Assembly (NCBI RefSeq): GCF_051388935.1
Contig: NZ_JBPKBI010000003.1
Span: 310,001 to 374,000, forward strand
Direction: 5' to 3'
Source of the DNA: Yinghuangia sp035454725
GTDB lineage: Bacteria > Actinomycetota > Actinomycetes > Streptomycetales > Streptomycetaceae
DNA: 64,000 bases
Shown here: positions 1 through 8,676 of the stretch, in pieces
How the letters are laid out: each line of letters begins with the position of its first letter
Numbering within the stretch: position 1 is the stretch's first letter
Notes under the pieces: model-generated
The model's input: only the letters and a program-made list of their open reading frames with translations
What the model was told of the DNA's origin: nothing
Databases searched by the model: none
Made by a program: the position numbers and the translations under genes

Positions 1-96
1 CCCGCCGCCCCCCGCGCGGCGGGCAGCGGACTGGGGTGACGGGCCGGGCCGACACGCCCCGGGCGATGGTCCGGCCCCCGGCCGCACCACGGGCGC

Positions 97-1335
97 TCAG
101 CTTGCCCCGAGGACCCCGGCAGCCCGCAGTTCGGTGATCTTGGCGTCGTCGTAGCCGAGGACGTCGCTGAGCACCTCGGCGCTGTGCTGGCCGACCGTGG
201 GGGCCTTCGTCGGGCGCGGCAGTTCCTCGCCGACGAAGTGGATCGGGCTGGAGAGCTGGTCCGCCCCCAGTTCCTCCTTGGGGAACCAGGTGAAGCGGTG
301 CCGGAACTGCGGGTCGTCCGCGATGCTCTTCGGGTCGTTCACCGGCGCGATGGGGGTGTTCGCCTCGTTCCCGAAGGCGAGCCATTCGAGCGATGTGCGC
401 GTCGCGAATATCTTCCGCAGCTCCTCGCGGAGCTCCAGGTTGCCGAGGGCGTGGTCGGCGTACGTCGAGCCGGGCCACTTCTCGAACAGATCGGGGCGGC
501 CGACCGCTTCGCAGAAGTTCTTCCACAGCGACCGCTCGGACGCCATGAAGAGGATGTAGCCGTCGGACGACTTGTACATCTGGTAGCGCACGCCCTCGGT
601 CATCCCCGCGGTGCCCGGCGCACGACGCACGTAGTTGTCGGTCTTGTTGCCGGTGACCTCCGACTCGGGGCGCTCGTACGCGCGGTACGTCTCGCTGCGG
701 AGCCAGTCCATCGCGGCGGCGGCGTCGGACTGGGCGATGTCGATCTGCCCGCCGACGCCGGTCTCGCGGGCACGGATGATCGCGGCGAGCATGCCGAGCG
801 CGCCGAAGAGCGGCCCGGCGTGGATGCCGATGGACGCATGTTCGGGCGTGTACGGGTGCCCCTCGTCGGTGAAGGCCGGCTTCACGACGCCGGCCCAGGT
901 GTCGTACGCGACGCCGTGCGAGGGCATGTCTCGGTACGGACCGGTCGCGCCGTACCCGGAGATCGTGCAGAAGACGATCTTCGGGTTGACCGCCTTCAGG
1001 TCCTCGAACCCGAGTCCGCGCCGGGCCAGGCCGCCGGGCCGCATCGCCTCGACGACCGCGTCCGCGCCCTTGACGAGCTCCTTGAAGGTGGCCGCGGCCT
1101 CGGGCTTGCGCAGGTCCAGGACCAGCGACTTCTTGCCCCGGTTGATGTGGAGGTGCATGAGGGAGACGCCGTCGATCATCGGCCACGTCATGTCGCGGAT
1201 GTAGTCGCCGTTGGGCGGTTCGATCTTGATCACTTCGGCCCCGAGATCGACGAGCGCCGAAGTGATCGCACCAGGGCCCAGCATCGAACACTCGATGATC
1301 CGGACTCCGGCCAGCGGTGCCGGCACCTGACCCAT
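97..1335 (-). CDS. CaiB/BaiF family (family III) CoA-transferase-like protein
   Basis: The 412-aa protein has the N-terminal family III CoA-transferase pattern: PLAGVRIIE near residues 7-15, then VDLGAEVIKIEPPNGD. The ATG start has a GGGAGG Shine-Dalgarno 6 nt upstream. Members move CoA between carboxylic acids or racemise 2-methylacyl-CoA, usually as interlocked dimers in the cytosol. The substrate cannot be read from sequence. The segment where family III enzymes normally carry the catalytic Asp reads SIGIHAGPLFGALG (about residues 168-181), and I see no Asp at the expected position, so the reaction is uncertain. The gene lies downstream of two PH-domain genes on the same strand with a 36-bp gap. 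Confidence 0.8.
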   Translation of the reverse strand: MGQVPAPLAGVRIIECSMLGPGAITSALVDLGAEVIKIEPPNGDYIRDMTWPMIDGVSLMHLHINRGKKSLVLDLRKPEAAATFKELVKGADAVVEAMRPGGLARRGLGFEDLKAVNPKIVFCTISGYGATGPYRDMPSHGVAYDTWAGVVKPAFTDEGHPYTPEHASIGIHAGPLFGALGMLAAIIRARETGVGGQIDIAQSDAAAAMDWLRSETYRAYERPESEVTGNKTDNYVRRAPGTAGMTEGVRYQMYKSSDGYILFMASERSLWKNFCEAVGRPDLFEKWPGSTYADHALGNLELREELRKIFATRTSLEWLAFGNEANTPIAPVNDPKSIADDPQFRHRFTWFPKEELGADQLSSPIHFVGEELPRPTKAPTVGQHSAEVLSDVLGYDDAKITELRAAGVLGAS

Positions 1336-1371
1336 CGCGACCTCCCGAGAAATATGACGATGCGTCAGATC

Positions 1372-2934
1372 TTACGGACGATCGCCTCCGAGGGAACCCC
1401 CGGAACGCGCCGACCACCGGTGCGGCCCCTCCCCACGGCGGCCGATTCGCGACCGCTCGGCCTGCTCGTCGACGATGCGGAGGGCCTCGTCGACATCGCG
1501 CAGGGACGCCGTGACGCGCACCGGCCCCGGCGTCGAGTCCAAGTGGACCGTGGCCAGCCGCAACATGCGCTCGACAGGACCCTGCGTCCAGCGCACGCTC
1601 TGCACCTTGGCGTGCGGGATGACGTCGGTCTCGCGGCGGAGGATCCCGCGCCGGGCCACGAACACCCGGTCGTCGGCACCGCAGGCCATCCCCAGGCGGC
1701 GGACCGGGCTGTGCCAGCGCGCCCGCTTCGGGACCCGCGCAAGCGGCACGGCCCCGACGTCCACACCGGGAAGGATGCGGCTCAGGACACCGAGCGCCAC
1801 CTCGCGCGTCGCCACGGGCAGCAGCGTCGACTCGCGGTTCTCGCTGTTGTTCTCGTCCTGGCCGTAGCCCGCGACGTTGACCTCGACCCGCACCCATCCC
1901 TTGGGGCGCCACAGGAACGGCTGCACGATGCGCACCGCCTGCACACGGCCCGGCGGCACCGTCTGGTGGCGGTGCTCGATCAGGCCGTGCGCAAGGCGGA
2001 GCCCGTCGGGCGACTCGGACAGGGTGAAGTCGAAGTAGCGCAGTACGCGGCCGACCGTGAACTGCCAGGCCGCGACGAACAGCGGAATGCAGCCGAGCAG
2101 CAGCGCGGTGTTGCCGGTCGCGGTGCCCACGAAGATCAGGCCGATCGACGGGAACAAAAACGTCCAAGTGGCGAACGACAGCAGCACCGATCCGATCAGA
2201 ACCGGCATCGGAACGGCGACGAACGGACGTTCCGGGGCCTCCCCCGCATCCGGCCGCACACCCGCCGCGCGGGCCAGCAGCTCGGCCCGCAGCGCTTGGG
2301 CGTCCCGCTCGTGCACATACGACAGCGACCCCTCCGCCGAATCACCCCCGGCGACCTGGAGCTTCAGCTCCGCGAGGCCGAGCAGCCGGGCGATGAACGG
2401 GCGCACGACGTCGACGGCCTGGAGGCGACCGAGATGCACGTGCCGGGTCCGCCGGAACACCACGCCCGAATCGATCCGCAGGTCGTCGTCCTCGATCCGG
2501 TAGACCGTGAACGACCAGCTCAGCAGCCCCCACAGCAATGCGCCGAGGAACACCGCGCCGGCCACCGCGATGCCAAGTTGGGTCTCCTGCGTCCGCGCGG
2601 CATGCTGCCCGAAGATCGCGATGGCCGCGGCCATCGCCGTCCAGCCTTTCGCCACCGGCGTCAGCGGATGCAGTCGGCGCGGCTCGGCGTTGTCGGGCGG
2701 CGGCTGGGGCGGGACCAGACTCGCAGGCGGCTTCTCGGAGGCGCCGCCGGTGACGCGGGAGACCTCCGCGGACGTACGGGGGTCGGCGGGGTGCCGCCTC
2801 CCCCGGACTCCGTCAGCCGCGTCGACCTCGTGGGCGGCGGCCGAAGTCCCTTCGGCATCAAGGGACTTGACACCATCCGCCCCCTCGGGAACCGGCGCGG
2901 CCCCCGACCCTCCCGACTCTCGGTCCACGGTCAC
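1372..2934 (-). CDS. Bacterial PH-domain membrane protein, YdbT-like
   Basis: The 520-aa protein has a disordered, charged N-terminus (about 1-90), a membrane pair near 98-135, then repeated bPH2 (YdbT/COG3428) modules. Each module follows the pattern hydrophobic segment, YRIEDDDLRIDSGVVFRRT-like strand, and a LGRLQAVDV-type strand; three are visible (about 115-205, 290-365 and 420-495). The family is membrane-associated and its biochemical role is poorly known. The start is GTG with AGGA just upstream. It sits 10 bp downstream of a smaller bPH2 gene, so the two almost certainly form an operon and may act as one membrane complex. Confidence 0.8.
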   Translation of the reverse strand: MTVDRESGGSGAAPVPEGADGVKSLDAEGTSAAAHEVDAADGVRGRRHPADPRTSAEVSRVTGGASEKPPASLVPPQPPPDNAEPRRLHPLTPVAKGWTAMAAAIAIFGQHAARTQETQLGIAVAGAVFLGALLWGLLSWSFTVYRIEDDDLRIDSGVVFRRTRHVHLGRLQAVDVVRPFIARLLGLAELKLQVAGGDSAEGSLSYVHERDAQALRAELLARAAGVRPDAGEAPERPFVAVPMPVLIGSVLLSFATWTFLFPSIGLIFVGTATGNTALLLGCIPLFVAAWQFTVGRVLRYFDFTLSESPDGLRLAHGLIEHRHQTVPPGRVQAVRIVQPFLWRPKGWVRVEVNVAGYGQDENNSENRESTLLPVATREVALGVLSRILPGVDVGAVPLARVPKRARWHSPVRRLGMACGADDRVFVARRGILRRETDVIPHAKVQSVRWTQGPVERMLRLATVHLDSTPGPVRVTASLRDVDEALRIVDEQAERSRIGRRGEGPHRWSARSGGSLGGDRP

Positions 2935-2944
2935 GGTCCTCGCC

Positions 2945-3433
2945 TCACACGCCCGCGGAACGGGCTTCGCCCCGTTCCGCGAGGCGGTCGCGCAGCCGGG
3001 CCGCCTCCTCGGGAGGTAGTCCGCGGATCACCGCGTCGGTGCCCGCGGAGGCGGTGTGCAGCTTGATCGTCGCGATGCCGAAGCGCCGCTCGACCGGGCC
3101 GGCCGTCACATCCACGAACTGCATGCGGCCGTACGGCACGACCGTCAGCCGCCGGAACTGCACCCCGTGGGCGATCAACAGGTCGTCCGCGCGCTCCGCA
3201 TACCGCCACGACCGCTGGTTGCGCCGCAACGCGACGATGCCCCACGCCAGCGCCACCGCGGCCGCAGCCACCGGCAGCACCGCCAGCCACGGGGTCGCGA
3301 GGACGGCCAGGAGCACGCCGCCCGCGACCGCCGTCGGCGCCAAAACGACGACCAGCAAAAAGCGCCGGACGCGGAAAAGCTGCTCGGAGACCGGATGCCA
3401 GGCCTGCTCGGGCGGCGCCAAGGCGTGATCCAT
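2945..3433 (-). CDS. Small bacterial PH-domain membrane protein
   Basis: This 162-aa protein (ATG at 3433, MDHALAPPEQ) has two adjacent transmembrane helices at about 25-70, followed by a single bPH2 domain with the typical LLIAHGVQFRRLTVVPYGRMQFVDV strand pattern and IATIKLHTAS. Paired small and large bPH2 proteins are common in actinobacteria. It is the first gene of a two-gene operon with the larger bPH2 protein and is divergent from the nuoD paralogue (81-bp intergenic region holding both promoters). Function is unknown. The longer frame reading upstream of 3433 is antisense to nuoD and was excluded. Confidence 0.82.
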   Translation of the reverse strand: MDHALAPPEQAWHPVSEQLFRVRRFLLVVVLAPTAVAGGVLLAVLATPWLAVLPVAAAAVALAWGIVALRRNQRSWRYAERADDLLIAHGVQFRRLTVVPYGRMQFVDVTAGPVERRFGIATIKLHTASAGTDAVIRGLPPEEAARLRDRLAERGEARSAGV

Positions 3434-3514
3434 ACGTTCAGCGTATGTGCCGGGCCCGTGCGCCGACGCCCCGCAAAGCGGGCAGGTCCGCGGCGCACTG
3501 GCAAAATTCGAGGT

Positions 3515-4666
3515 ATGACCAAGGCCACTCTCGGCGTCGGCATCGGCGCGGACCAGCTCGACACCACCGACATGGTGCTCAACATCGGTCCGCAGCACCC
3601 GTCGACGCACGGGGTGCTGCGGCTGCGCCTGGTGCTCGACGGCGAGCGGATCGTCAGCGCCGAACCGATCGTCGGCTACATGCACCGGGGCGCGGAAAAG
3701 CTCTTCGAGGTGCGCGACTACCGCCAGATCCTGGTGCTGGCGAACCGGCACGACTGGCTTTCCGCCTTCTCGAACGAACTCGGCGTCGTCCTCGCGGTCG
3801 AACGCATGCTCGGCATGGAGGTCCCCGAACGCGCGGTGTGGGCGCGGACGCTGCTCGCCGAGCTCAACAGGGTGCTCAACCACCTGATGTTCCTCGGCTC
3901 GTATCCGCTGGAACTCGGCGCGATCACCCCGATTTTCCACGCGTTCCGCGACCGCGAGGAGATCCAGGCCGTGATGGAGGAGATCTCCGGCGGGCGCATG
4001 CACTTCATGTTCAACCGCGTCGGCGGCCTCAAGGAGGACCTGCCGGCCGGCTGGCTCGGGCGCGCCCGGCACGCGGTCGCGGACGTGCGGTCACGCCTGC
4101 CGGTGCTGCACGACCTCGTGCACGGAAACGAGATCTTCCGCGCCCGCACCTCCGGGGTCGGCGTGCTGAGGCCCGAGACAGTGCGCGCGTACGGCGTCAG
4201 CGGTCCGATCGCACGGGCCTCCGGCGTCGACTTCGACCTGCGCCGCGACGAACCGTATCTGGCGTACGGCGAACTCACCGACGTGCTGCGGGTCGTCACG
4301 CGTGACGAGGGCGACTGCCTGGCCCGGTTCTCGTGCCTGCTGGAGCAGGTGGACGTCTCCCTCGACCTCGCCGAAGCGTGCCTGGACCGGCTGGCCGACC
4401 TGCCTCCCGGGCCCGTCAACCTACGGCTGCCCAAGGTGCTCAAGGCACCCGAGGGGCACACGTACGCCTGGACGGAGAACCCGCTCGGGCTCAACGGCTA
4501 CTACCTCGTCTCGCGCGGTGAGAAGACGCCGTGGCGCCTGAAGCTGCGCTCGGCGTCGTTCAACAACGTGCAGGTGCTGTCGGAGATGCTGCGCGGATGC
4601 CTGGTGGCGGACATGGTCGCGATACTGGGCTCGTTGTTCTTCGTGGTCGGCGACATCGACAAATAG
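3515..4666 (+). CDS. nuoD: Orphan NADH-quinone oxidoreductase subunit D-like protein
   Basis: The 383-aa protein carries the NuoD 49-kDa subunit hallmark GPQHPSTHG (residues 25-33), plus EPIVGYMHRGAEKL and a C-terminal GSLFFVVGDIDK matching the quinone-pocket subunit. NuoD forms the floor of the quinone cavity in complex I and belongs to the NiFe-hydrogenase large-subunit superfamily. No other nuo gene lies in the window. Streptomycetes are known to carry such a second, isolated nuoD besides the full nuo operon. Whether it joins complex I or another complex is unknown. The ATG has only AGG 2-5 nt upstream. A strong terminator follows at 4685-4719. Confidence 0.88.
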   Translation: MTKATLGVGIGADQLDTTDMVLNIGPQHPSTHGVLRLRLVLDGERIVSAEPIVGYMHRGAEKLFEVRDYRQILVLANRHDWLSAFSNELGVVLAVERMLGMEVPERAVWARTLLAELNRVLNHLMFLGSYPLELGAITPIFHAFRDREEIQAVMEEISGGRMHFMFNRVGGLKEDLPAGWLGRARHAVADVRSRLPVLHDLVHGNEIFRARTSGVGVLRPETVRAYGVSGPIARASGVDFDLRRDEPYLAYGELTDVLRVVTRDEGDCLARFSCLLEQVDVSLDLAEACLDRLADLPPGPVNLRLPKVLKAPEGHTYAWTENPLGLNGYYLVSRGEKTPWRLKLRSASFNNVQVLSEMLRGCLVADMVAILGSLFFVVGDIDK

Positions 4667-4684
4667 CGCGCCACCCCGACGCAT

Positions 4685-4719
4685 CCGGCCCGGCGTGACG
4701 GGCTGTCACGCCGGGCCGG
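4685..4719. terminator. Bidirectional terminator between convergent nuoD and coiled-coil gene
   Basis: A perfect 15-bp inverted repeat (CCGGCCCGGCGTGAC / GTCACGCCGGGCCGG) with a 5-nt loop lies between the stop codons of two convergent genes. There is no long T-run, as is usual for actinobacterial terminators. Confidence 0.8.
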
Positions 4720-4731
4720 GTTGCTGCGGGG

Positions 4732-6234
4732 TCAGGCGCGCTTGCGGGTGTCCACTATCTGCGGCAGTTGCTCGGTGTCGTCGTGCGCGGTCAGATCGAC
4801 CGGGATGGCTCGGCCGGTACGCGGCTCATGGGTGACCAGCGGACGCGCGGTCGCGATCTCGAACCGGGCCGAGGCGTCACGCACGACGCGGTGGGCGCGC
4901 GACTCGACGAACGCGTCCTCGCCCGCGGAAACCGGCGCCTCGACAGCCTGCGCCCCGGATCCGACCGTCGCCGCCGCTCGGTCCTCCGGCTCGGCTTCCT
5001 CCAACTCCGGCCGCTCGGGGCCGGCAGCGACGCCGGCATCCGATTCGGTCTCGGCCACCGGCTCCATGCCGTCGCCCGCCTCCTCGCCGCCGATCTCGCC
5101 CCGCCCGAAGAAGTCGAACGAACTCCCGTCCGCAGCACGGGCCATGCGTTCGCGGACGGCACGTACTGTCTCCACCACATCGCGCATGATGAGGGCGACC
5201 GCCTCATCGGGCGGCAGCGCGGCGACGGCTGGTTCCAACGCATCGACGCCGAAGTCGAGCTCGGCAGCGGCCTCTTCGGCCGCCGGCTCTCCAGGCGCCA
5301 CGACCTCGGCGCGCGTGCGCGGCACCGGCAGATTGCCGACGGACGCGGCGACGGGCTCGGCGACGGGCTCGGCCGTCTGCTCACCAACCGGCTCTCGGAC
5401 CTCGGACCCGTGGGACTCGGGGCCCATCTCGGGCACGGATTCGGGACGCGGCCGCAGGAACCTCGCCGCCGGAACGACGGGACGTGGTACGAGCGGAACC
5501 GGCTCCGCCGAAGCGGCCTCCGTCACCGCCTCCGCCATCGCGTGCGCCCTCGCCTCTGCCTCCGCCTTGGCCTTCGCGGCGGCCGACTTCTCCAGACTGC
5601 GCAGCACGGCCGCGCCACCTGCGAAGAGCTCGGCCGTCAGGCGCACCGGGCGCGGTGCGGTCGTCCCCGCGCCGGCCTGGAGTTCGGCCACCCGGGCGGT
5701 GAGTTCCTCCGCACGAGCCTCCAACTCGCGTACGCGGACCGCCGCTTCGCCGAGGCGGTCCTCGGCCTGACGCGCACGCGCCTGTGCGACGGCGATACGC
5801 CGGTCCGCCTCCTCGGCGTGCTTGCGGGCCTCGCCGGCCCGCGCCTCCGCCCCGGCCACGCGTGCCTCGGCTTCCGTCAGCCGCGCGCGTATGGCGGCCA
5901 CCCGCTCGCGGGCGGCGGCCATCTGCCGTTCCTGAGCGGCCGTCCGGGCAAGCGTCTTCTCGTGTGCCGCGCGTATCTCCGCCTCCGCAACGGCCAACTG
6001 CTCGCGGTCGCGGCGGTGCCGGGCGAGGTCCTCGCCGTAGTTCCGTCGGCTCTGCCGCAGCAGCACGACGAGCGCGACGGCCGAGGCAGCCGCGCACAGC
6101 GCGGCGACCCGAAGAACTCCCGTGCCGCTGCCGACCGCCGCGAGCACGACCGCGACGAATGCCGGCGCGAGTACCGCGATGAGCACTGATATGCGCAGGA
6201 GTGCGGAGGACTGGCGGTGACGTCCACGTGACAT
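4732..6234 (-). CDS. Membrane-anchored coiled-coil protein
   Basis: The 500-aa protein starts at MSRGRHRQ. Two N-terminal transmembrane segments (about 12-32 and 37-54) are followed by about 150 residues of Ala/Glu/Arg heptads, a long coiled coil (about 60-215). The rest is an acidic, Pro/Val/Glu-rich low-complexity region with repeats such as VAEPVAEPVAAS. No enzymatic domain is visible. The architecture suggests a membrane-tethered scaffold; homologues sit beside the folate block in related actinomycetes without assigned function. A second in-frame start further upstream (MARCVRVR) has no ribosome binding site, so I chose 6234. Confidence 0.7.
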   Translation of the reverse strand: MSRGRHRQSSALLRISVLIAVLAPAFVAVVLAAVGSGTGVLRVAALCAAASAVALVVLLRQSRRNYGEDLARHRRDREQLAVAEAEIRAAHEKTLARTAAQERQMAAARERVAAIRARLTEAEARVAGAEARAGEARKHAEEADRRIAVAQARARQAEDRLGEAAVRVRELEARAEELTARVAELQAGAGTTAPRPVRLTAELFAGGAAVLRSLEKSAAAKAKAEAEARAHAMAEAVTEAASAEPVPLVPRPVVPAARFLRPRPESVPEMGPESHGSEVREPVGEQTAEPVAEPVAASVGNLPVPRTRAEVVAPGEPAAEEAAAELDFGVDALEPAVAALPPDEAVALIMRDVVETVRAVRERMARAADGSSFDFFGRGEIGGEEAGDGMEPVAETESDAGVAAGPERPELEEAEPEDRAAATVGSGAQAVEAPVSAGEDAFVESRAHRVVRDASARFEIATARPLVTHEPRTGRAIPVDLTAHDDTEQLPQIVDTRKRA

Positions 6235-6488
6235 GAGCGTGACCCTAACGCGGACCCGCACGCGAACGCATCGCGCCACACAGTGTTCTGACGACGTATC
6301 GATAATTCAAAGAACGAATCACCGCAAACCGGACGGGCGTTCGCAGTCTCGCGCCTCCCGCGGAACAGATGAGGCGATCGGTCCCGGCAGCCCTGGGCGA
6401 AACGTGGCCTGATCGCGACCACGGTCGGCGGCGGAGCACACACGGGAAGCCGCGTGGCGCGGCAGGGAATCGCGGAATGCGCGCGCGG

Positions 6489-6986
6489 TCAGCGCGGAGT
6501 CGAGGAACCGCGCGGGTGCCCCGGCGGCTCGTCCGGGTCGTCCGGAATGCGGCAGATCCGCTCCAGGAACAACCCGGCCAGGATCAGCAGAATCGCGGCG
6601 CCGACCGAAAACCCACACCGCGCCGCTTGTTCGCGGCGCGCATCGTTGTCCAGGTGCAGCCACAGCCACAGGCCGTAGCCGCCGTACAAACCCGCGACAA
6701 GCGACCCGACAAGGGAGCTCGCCTTCGCGAAAACGACCGCCCGCGCCGCCGTCAGCGGGTCGACCGGCCTGGCGTCGACGCGCCGCTCGCGCTGCGCCCG
6801 GAACCGCGCACGCAGCGAGAGTCCGGTCGACAGCGCGACAACGGCGAGCAGCAAAAGTACGAAAGGCGCGAGCACCGGCACACCGGGCGGGGTGCCGCGC
6901 GTCTGCCAGAGATCGACGGCGCCATACGCCAGCGCCCCGGGGGCAAGCGCCAGTCCGAGCAGCAAGGCGGGACGCGTCGGCTTCAC
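6489..6986 (-). CDS. DUF3180 membrane protein
   Basis: A 165-aa protein with four predicted transmembrane helices (about 8-26, 36-56, 84-104 and 124-144), matching the DUF3180 family found almost invariably after folK in actinobacteria. The GTG start at 6986 overlaps the folK stop by 4 bp (GTGA), so translation is likely coupled. The role is unknown. Conserved linkage to the folate genes suggests a membrane function tied to this operon, but that is only inference. Confidence 0.82.
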   Translation of the reverse strand: MKPTRPALLLGLALAPGALAYGAVDLWQTRGTPPGVPVLAPFVLLLLAVVALSTGLSLRARFRAQRERRVDARPVDPLTAARAVVFAKASSLVGSLVAGLYGGYGLWLWLHLDNDARREQAARCGFSVGAAILLILAGLFLERICRIPDDPDEPPGHPRGSSTPR

Positions 6987-7540
6987 TCCGGCAGCCTCAG
7001 CTCCAGATCGTCGCGGCGCTCGACACCGGTGGTGCCGAGTTTCGCCAGCAGGTCGGCCGCGCGTCCGTGGCCGGGGATCTCGGCGTCCGGATCGGCGTCG
7101 ACCCACGGCGCCAGCACAAACGCCCGCTCGTGCGCCCGGGGGTGGGGGATCGTCAACCGCGGGTCGTTCGAGACCTCGTCGCCGTAGACGATGATGTCCA
7201 CGTCCAGCGTGCGCGGGCCCCAGTGCTCCTTGCGGACGCGCTGGAAAGCCTCCTCCACGGCGTGGACGCGGTCCAAAAGCATGTCGGGCGGCAGAAAGGT
7301 GTCGACCAGCACGACCGCGTTGAAATACTCGGGCTGTTCCTCGGGCCCGCCGACCGGCTCGGTGATGTAGAGCGGCGAGACGACGTTGACCCGGATCCCC
7401 GGGGTGTCGGCAAGCGCGTCGATGGCCCCTTGCAGGTTCTCCTGGCGGTTGCCCAGGTTGCTGCCCAGCGCCAATACCGCGCGGTGCGGGCCGCTGAGGG
7501 CCTGCAACCGCATGAGCGTATCCGTCCCCAAATCCGTCAC
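6983..7540 (-). CDS. folK: 6-hydroxymethyl-7,8-dihydropterin pyrophosphokinase
   Basis: FolK transfers pyrophosphate from ATP to 6-hydroxymethyl-dihydropterin, the step before FolP. The 185-aa protein shows the HPPK motifs: LALGSNLGNR near residues 23-32, the catalytic loop ending in GPRTLDVDIIVYGD, and IPHPRAHERAFVL. Its GTG start at 7540 overlaps the folB stop (GTGA), and its own stop overlaps the DUF3180 start, so three genes are tightly coupled. Confidence 0.95.
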   Translation of the reverse strand: MTDLGTDTLMRLQALSGPHRAVLALGSNLGNRQENLQGAIDALADTPGIRVNVVSPLYITEPVGGPEEQPEYFNAVVLVDTFLPPDMLLDRVHAVEEAFQRVRKEHWGPRTLDVDIIVYGDEVSNDPRLTIPHPRAHERAFVLAPWVDADPDAEIPGHGRAADLLAKLGTTGVERRDDLELRLPE

Positions 7541-7899
7541 ACACGACTCCGAACAATCGTCACGGTCACATCGTCGAACGGCACGGTGATCGGAGCGTCG
7601 GGCTTGTGCACGACGACCTCGACCTCCTCGACCGGCTTGTGTGCCAAACAGGCGTCGGCGATCCGCCCGGCCAGCGTCTCGATGAGGTTCACCGGCTCGC
7701 CCTGCACGACGGCGACGACCTCCTCGGCGATGACACCGTAATGCGCGGTCAGCTCAAGGTCGTCGCCGGCCGCCGCCGGGCGCGTGTCGACGCCCAGCAC
7801 CAAGTCGACGATGAAGGTCTGGCCCTCACGGCGTTCGTGGTCGAACACCCCGTGGTGGCCCCGGGCCTTGAGCCCACGCAGCGCAACGCGGTCCAGCAT
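7537..7899 (-). CDS. folB: Dihydroneopterin aldolase
   Basis: FolB cleaves dihydroneopterin to 6-hydroxymethyl-dihydropterin and glycolaldehyde in folate synthesis. The 120-aa protein begins MLDRVALRGLKARGHHGVFDHER, where GHHGVFDHER is the conserved segment, and later has the NLIETLAGRIAD helix. I chose the ATG at 7899 because AAGGAGG lies 9 nt upstream; a longer frame starting at 7923 would put this Shine-Dalgarno inside the coding sequence. The stop overlaps the folK start. Confidence 0.95.
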   Translation of the reverse strand: MLDRVALRGLKARGHHGVFDHERREGQTFIVDLVLGVDTRPAAAGDDLELTAHYGVIAEEVVAVVQGEPVNLIETLAGRIADACLAHKPVEEVEVVVHKPDAPITVPFDDVTVTIVRSRV

Positions 7900-8196
7900 C
7901 AGGTCCAGCCTCCTTGAGCGCACTACTCTTTCCGGCGCGCTTCAAGGGCTGCACGGCGGTCCCCGACGGGCCCTCGTTTGCCTCGGCGCCCTACCGAATG
8001 TACCCAGACGCACCCTCACGCCCCCCGGGGTGGGGTGCTGTCGGGCATTCCCCTTCGGCGTGCTACGCAAGACCAACCGCCGGACGGGCGCCGGTGTTCC
8101 CGCCGGCGCGCCCGAATCCCGGATCACACCGGACCTCGGGGGTGACCCGCGAGATCCCGCAGGTCACCGCCGATCCGGGCAGGTCGCGTCAGGACG
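7900..8196. other. Intergenic spacer upstream of folB
   Basis: About 300 bp between the folB start and the stop of the NTF2-like gene. It holds the folB Shine-Dalgarno at its left edge. I see no convincing gene, tandem repeat or clear terminator. It may contain a promoter for folB-folK-DUF3180, but no clear -10/-35 pair stands out. Confidence 0.5.
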
Positions 8197-8676
8197 TCAG
8201 ATCTCGTCCTCGGTGTCCGCCTCCGCCAGCACCGGGGACGCGTGGTGCAGCCACAGACGCCACTCGCCGTGCATGCGCCGGAAGACGTTCGTCACGACCG
8301 CCTGCCCGCCGGCGAAGCCGGTGTCGTCGTCGCCGTCCTCCTCGCCCATGCCGGTGAGCAGGCTGGCCGTGCACGACAGAATCGCCACGTCGCCGTCGAG
8401 GGTCACCTGCACATCGGTGAGGAAGAACTGCACGTAGCTGGTGTTCGCCATGATCAGCGCGTACGACCGCAGCACCTCGGCGCGGCCCCGCAGGACCGGC
8501 CAGCCCGGGTGCACGCAGGTGACCGTCGCCGCCTCCGGGCCGTCGGCCCATATGGCGCCCAGCCGGTCGAGGTCGCCTTCTTCCACCGCGGTCCACAGCG
8601 CGAGGTTGAGGTCGCGCACCTCGGCCGCCTCGGGGGACAGCAGCTCGTCCTCGGGGCCGTTCATCGGACTGTTCAC
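8197..8676 (-). CDS. NTF2-like / SnoaL-fold protein in the folate operon
   Basis: The 159-aa protein has a nuclear-transport-factor-2-like fold pattern: a helix ALWTAVEEGDLDRLGAIWADG, then VTCVHPGWPVLRGRAEVLRSYALIMA, then alternating strands ending VVTNVFRRMHGEWRLWLHHASPV. This is the layout of the SnoaL_3-type DUF4440-like group. Its GTG at 8676 overlaps the folP stop (GTGA); an in-frame ATG at 8664 is an alternative start. The position between folP and folB is conserved in related actinomycetes. Function is unknown; pteridine binding or a small isomerase/hydrolase role is possible but untested. Confidence 0.78.
   Translation of the reverse strand: MNSPMNGPEDELLSPEAAEVRDLNLALWTAVEEGDLDRLGAIWADGPEAATVTCVHPGWPVLRGRAEVLRSYALIMANTSYVQFFLTDVQVTLDGDVAILSCTASLLTGMGEEDGDDDTGFAGGQAVVTNVFRRMHGEWRLWLHHASPVLAEADTEDEI

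Noticed and set aside
184..3066. Long plus-strand frame of 960 codons antisense to the CoA-transferase and PH-domain genes
   Set aside because: Arg/Asp/His-rich composition with no family pattern; it is the usual high-GC shadow of real minus-strand genes that have clear domains.
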